32,957 bases of DNA from Oscillospiraceae bacterium (GTDB taxonomy: Bacteria > Bacillota > Clostridia > Oscillospirales > CAG-272), in the NCBI GenBank assembly GCA_015064065.1, contig SVSY01000008.1:1-32957 (forward strand), in the 5' to 3' direction. The stretch's first letter is position 1. Each line of letters begins with the position of its first letter. The notes beneath the pieces are model-generated. The model searched no databases and was not told the origin of the DNA. It worked only from the letters and a program-made list of their open reading frames with translations. Shown one piece after another: positions 29,769 to 32,957 of this stretch. Made by a program: the position numbers and the translations under genes.

Positions 29769-31370
29769 ATGAACGCTTTAAAAAAGATCATTTGCATCCT
29801 TATGGTGCTCTGTTTTATCGGCACTGCGCTCGTAGGCTGCTCTAAGAAGCAGAACGGCGACGCCCAAAACAGCGAAAACGGCTCGGACGGCGCAACCGCT
29901 GCTCCCACGCAGAAGCCCACCAACGAATACGGCGAGCCCTCCTTTACCACGGCTATACCCGTAAACGACCTCGACTTCGAGGGCGAAGAGCTCACGATGC
30001 TTCTCCGTAACAATGTTCAGAACACAAGAGAATGGTACAAGTCTACCACAGAGGACGAGCTTGACGAGGCTATCGCAATGCGTAACTCCGCTTGTGAAGA
30101 AACTCTCAACGTTCAGATCGAGTTTGAGTTCCTCGACGGCAACGGAAATGACCACGGTCCTTACACTCAGGGACTCTATTCCAATATTCAGACCGACGTC
30201 AACTCCGACCTCCATTACTACGATATAGGCTGTAACTTCTCTTACTACTGCGCGTCTCCCCTTATCCGTGACTACGCAGCTAACCTTCTTGACACAGAGC
30301 AGTTCCCCTATTTCGATTTCTCTCTCCCTTGCTGGAACCAGTCTATAGTTGAAGATACCACCTTCAACGATCAGCTCTTCTACGTTGCGGGCGACTCCAA
30401 CATTTCGATGTTCGACGCAGCAATGATAATGTGGTACAACAAGACCCTCTACGATAAAAAGAGAGAGGACACCGACCCTGTTAACATTCAGGACCTCGCT
30501 CTTGCAGGCGGTTGGACCTACGATGAGCTCTACAGATGGGCACAGAGAATTTACGAGGATAACAACGGTGTTGAAGGCAAGCAGGCTGACGATACCTACG
30601 GCTTCGGTGCATACGGCCAAAACCCCTGCCCCGCTGACTGTCTGCCTTACGCTTGGGACCTTCAGCTCGTTGTAGAGAACAACGACAAGACCCACGAATT
30701 TGCTATCGCGGGTAACGAAAAGGCTGAGAAGGCTCTCACTATGTACAGAAATCTTCTCGCTGCAAACGGTTCTACTATGTCCACAGGCCTTAGCGCTAAC
30801 ACCAAAAACTTTGCTGCAGGCTGCTACGTATTCTACAACGACAGACTTTTCTGGAACTACGACACGAATATGATGATTCGTGAGATGGAAGACAAGTACG
30901 GTCTTCTTCCTATGCCTAAGTTTGACGCAGAGCAGGAAGAGTACGGCACGACCTCTCAGGACTACTACAACCTCTACATGATCATTGACCACTCAGGTAG
31001 CTCGGTCAAGACCAAGGGTGAAGCGATCTCGGCATTCCTCCAGCTCGCTAACGAGGAATCCTACACCGGCGTTCGCGGTTACTACTTCAACCGTATCATC
31101 AAGCCTAAGTTCTTCGGAACCGACGACTCCGAGGGTACTGTTACAAAGTCCATCGCTCTCTTCGATATCATCATTTCCAATATCGAGTTCGACTATATGA
31201 CTATCTACTCCATTCAGCTCGCCAACGTTAACCACCTCTGGAGAAGCGCTTGCTATGACGCTACCAACGCTTCGCTCGAATCTCGTTACTCTGCAAGACA
31301 GGCTGAATTTGAAAAGGCAATAATAGAAACTGACGCTTGGCTTGGTCTGAGATCTGCACCCGAAGAATAA
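29769..31370 (+). CDS. Extracellular solute-binding lipoprotein, copy 2
   Basis: A protein of 533 residues starting at an ATG preceded by GAAAGGA. The signal peptide ends in LVGC with Cys24, and a linker rich in Asn, Gly, Ala and Thr leads to NEYGEPSFTTAIPVNDLDFEGE, which is nearly the same in all three copies. The body shares SLPCWNQS, WYNKTLYD, GGWTYDELYRWA, YGLLPMPKFD and GYYFNRIIKPKFFGTDDSEG with its neighbours, while the regions between, likely the ligand-facing loops, differ. It probably binds an oligosaccharide different from copy 1 and copy 3. It has its own promoter with a palindrome and its own terminator. Confidence 0.9.
   Translation: MNALKKIICILMVLCFIGTALVGCSKKQNGDAQNSENGSDGATAAPTQKPTNEYGEPSFTTAIPVNDLDFEGEELTMLLRNNVQNTREWYKSTTEDELDEAIAMRNSACEETLNVQIEFEFLDGNGNDHGPYTQGLYSNIQTDVNSDLHYYDIGCNFSYYCASPLIRDYAANLLDTEQFPYFDFSLPCWNQSIVEDTTFNDQLFYVAGDSNISMFDAAMIMWYNKTLYDKKREDTDPVNIQDLALAGGWTYDELYRWAQRIYEDNNGVEGKQADDTYGFGAYGQNPCPADCLPYAWDLQLVVENNDKTHEFAIAGNEKAEKALTMYRNLLAANGSTMSTGLSANTKNFAAGCYVFYNDRLFWNYDTNMMIREMEDKYGLLPMPKFDAEQEEYGTTSQDYYNLYMIIDHSGSSVKTKGEAISAFLQLANEESYTGVRGYYFNRIIKPKFFGTDDSEGTVTKSIALFDIIISNIEFDYMTIYSIQLANVNHLWRSACYDATNASLESRYSARQAEFEKAIIETDAWLGLRSAPEE
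31052..31153 (+). repeat. 102-nt block identical to copy 3
   Basis: Positions 31052-31153 in copy 2 match 32856-32957 in copy 3 without a mismatch, while flanking sequence differs; the match may continue past the window end. Copy 1 has many silent differences in the same region. Confidence 0.9.
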
Positions 31371-31397
31371 TACTTAATTACTTAAATTAAATATTTT

Positions 31398-31430
31398 AAA
31401 GGGCTGTTTCATTTAGAAACAGCCCTTTTT
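31398..31430 (+). terminator. Intrinsic terminator after copy 2
   Basis: AAAGGGCTGTTTC and GAAACAGCCCTTT (31398-31428) with an ATTTA loop, followed by T residues. Confidence 0.95.
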
Positions 31431-31489
31431 CTCGTATCTTTGTGCAGGTTGCATATTGATGGGCAATTATTTTTGTAGCTTTTAGCCTA

Positions 31490-31518
31490 TTGAACTATTT
31501 CCCAAAATAGTGTATAAT
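31490..31518 (+). promoter_or_regulatory. Promoter of the third solute-binding lipoprotein gene
   Basis: TTGAAC (31490-31495), 17 bp, TATAAT (31513-31518). The spacer contains CTATTT/AAATAG (31495-31510), and the leader has a GTGTC-GCTT-GACAC hairpin (31531-31544) near the expected 5' end. Confidence 0.75.
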
Positions 31519-31572
31519 ATACTATGCAAAGTGTCGCTTGACACAAGCAATACAAAAAAGGAGAATTACCAA

Positions 31573-32957
31573 ATGAAAATTTTCAAAAGAGCTTTATGCT
31601 TGTTGCTCGTTTTCTGCTTCGTTTGCGTATGCTTCGTAGGCTGCGGAAAGAAGAAGACTGAGGGCGGCGCAGAGGGCGAGGGTGAAGGCGGAAGCGGTAC
31701 CAACGGTGCTGTCGCGACCCAAAAGCCCACCAACGAATACGGCGAGCCTTCGTTCACCACGGCTATCCCCGTAAATGATCTTGATTTTGAAGGTGAAGAG
31801 GTTGCTATTCTTTACCGTGACTTTATACACAACTCAAGAGAGTGGTATAAAGCTTCTCCCGAGGACGAGCTTGATGAAGCTATCGCAATGAGAAATCAGG
31901 CTGTTGAAGAAACTCTCAACGTTCAGATCGAGTTCGAGCCCGTTCCTTCCAACGGTAACGACTACGGTGAGTACACCGCACGTTTCTACAGCATGGTAAT
32001 GACCGACGTTGACAACGGTATGCACTACTACGACATATCCGCTAACTTCGGTTATCCTACCACCTCCCCCGGTATCCGCGACTATACGACCAATCTTCGC
32101 GATGCTACCATCTTCCCCTATTTCGATTTCACACTTCCTTGCTGGAACCAGGCTATCGTAAATAACACCACCTTTAACGATCAGCTCTTCTACGTTGCGG
32201 GCGATATCAACCTTTCGATGTTCGACGCAGCAGGCGTAGTATGGCATAACAAGACCCTCTACGACAGATACAGAGAAGACACCGACGCTGTAAATATGCA
32301 GGACGTTGCTCTCGGCGGTCTGTGGACCTATGAGGAGCTCTTCAGATGGACCTCCGTATTCTATGAGAACTCCAACGGTGAGGAAGGCAGACAGGCAAAC
32401 GACACCTATGCACTTCTCGCTGCACAGAGCGGCGGATCTCCCTTCCCGATAGACGCATTCCCCTACGCTTGGGATGTTTCCTTCGTTACCACTAATAACG
32501 ACGGTACTCACGAATTTACCGTAGCAGGCAACGCAAAGGCTAACGAAGCACTTGAAAAGTGCCGTACCCTCCTTCGCGGTCAGGGTACTTACGCTACCGC
32601 AAGTGCACACGTATTCGCAGGCGGAACGGCTATGTTCTATATGGAGAGACTCTACTCCGGATACGATGCAAATATGGCAATTCGTGAAATGGAAGACAAG
32701 TACGGACTTCTTCCTATGCCTAAGTACGACGCCGACCAGAAAGAGTACGGAACTACCGCTCAGGACTACTATACTCTTATGTTCGTGCTTGACCACTCGG
32801 CAAACGACGGCGGTATAAAGGGTGAGGCTATCTCTGCATTCCTCCAGCTCGCTACCGAGGAATCCTACACCGGCGTTCGCGGTTACTACTTCAACCGTAT
32901 CATCAAGCCTAAGTTCTTCGGAACCGACGACTCCGAGGGTACTGTTACAAAGTCCAT
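31573..32957 (+). CDS. Extracellular solute-binding lipoprotein, copy 3 (cut by window end)
   Basis: The frame is open from the ATG at 31573 (preceded by AAGGAG) to the last base, giving 461 residues without a stop; by comparison with copies 1 and 2 about 70 residues are missing. The signal peptide is unusually Cys-rich (Cys at 9, 15, 18, 20) and ends in FVGC with the lipidated Cys at 24. The linker is Gly/Glu-rich. The shared NEYGEPSFTTAIPVNDLDFEGE block, TLPCWNQA, WHNKTLYD and YGLLPMPKYD are all present. The protein is closest to copy 2. It has its own promoter. The array may continue beyond the window. Confidence 0.88.
   Translation, partial: MKIFKRALCLLLVFCFVCVCFVGCGKKKTEGGAEGEGEGGSGTNGAVATQKPTNEYGEPSFTTAIPVNDLDFEGEEVAILYRDFIHNSREWYKASPEDELDEAIAMRNQAVEETLNVQIEFEPVPSNGNDYGEYTARFYSMVMTDVDNGMHYYDISANFGYPTTSPGIRDYTTNLRDATIFPYFDFTLPCWNQAIVNNTTFNDQLFYVAGDINLSMFDAAGVVWHNKTLYDRYREDTDAVNMQDVALGGLWTYEELFRWTSVFYENSNGEEGRQANDTYALLAAQSGGSPFPIDAFPYAWDVSFVTTNNDGTHEFTVAGNAKANEALEKCRTLLRGQGTYATASAHVFAGGTAMFYMERLYSGYDANMAIREMEDKYGLLPMPKYDADQKEYGTTAQDYYTLMFVLDHSANDGGIKGEAISAFLQLATEESYTGVRGYYFNRIIKPKFFGTDDSEGTVTKS
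32856..32957 (+). repeat. 102-nt block identical to copy 2
   Basis: Second member of the identical pair with 31052-31153; it runs to the window edge. Confidence 0.9.

Noticed and set aside
1..32957. Transposase, integrase, tRNA, rRNA or phage genes
   Set aside because: None recognised on either strand; the repeats seen are non-coding hairpins or paralogous genes.

Overview
The window looks like chromosomal DNA of a strictly anaerobic Gram-positive bacterium, most likely a gut-type member of the Clostridia (Bacillota). The reasons are: AGGAGG-type ribosome binding sites; many near-consensus sigma-A promoters, every one I could place having a 17-bp spacer; lipoproteins with a Cys at residue 24; two oxygen-sensitive glycyl radical enzymes with a radical-SAM activase; and a recA-recX pair with a Firmicutes-type RecA sequence. 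Genus cannot be settled from the sequence alone. Much of the content is sugar and glycan metabolism.

Layout. 1-4331 (+): an operon with the tail of an FAD-dependent oxidoreductase, a CapA-like metallophosphatase, an M14-type zinc carboxypeptidase and a second FAD-dependent oxidoreductase; the last three are joined by ATGA overlaps. 4458-6818 (-): a GH38 alpha-mannosidase, divergent from an AraC regulator (6953-7741, +) followed by a CrtO-like membrane protein. 8408-17129: a divergent glycyl-radical locus. Leftward run AraC, glycyl radical enzyme 1 (GRE1), an aldo/keto reductase, an SGNH hydrolase and a WbsX/GH99-like protein; rightward run the activase and glycyl radical enzyme 2 (GRE2). The two promoters share their -35 region. 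17182-20060 (-): a HAD phosphatase, GDPD and GH30 operon. 20161-22460: a YgjV-like membrane protein divergent from a DeoR regulator through fully overlapping promoters, then an aldose-1-epimerase-like protein. 22500-22687: a hairpin-rich repeat cluster. 22688-24465 (-): recA-recX. 24688-27380 (-): a BspA-like LRR/MucBP lipoprotein, a small ribbon-helix-helix-like protein and a sialidase-fold BNR protein. 27657-32957 (+): three tandem paralogous solute-binding lipoproteins (the third cut by the window edge), each with its own promoter; the first two have clear terminators; no permease or ATPase gene is visible.

How it may work together (inference): the solute-binding lipoproteins capture oligosaccharides, intracellular glycosidases (GH38, GH30, WbsX/GH99-like, sialidase-fold) trim them, the epimerase, HAD phosphatase, GDPD and aldo/keto reductase handle monomers, and the glycyl radical enzymes carry out an anaerobic radical step on an unknown metabolite.

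Most worth a second look: a RecA whose Walker A motif reads [13 protein letters not shown] instead of GPESSGK-Thr-Thr; the two-enzyme, one-activase glycyl-radical locus without microcompartment genes, in which GRE1 lacks the usual Cys-x-Glu active-site motif; the orphan solute-binding protein array with a 102-nt identical block; and a modular, hairpin-rich intergenic element between the first two binding-protein genes.
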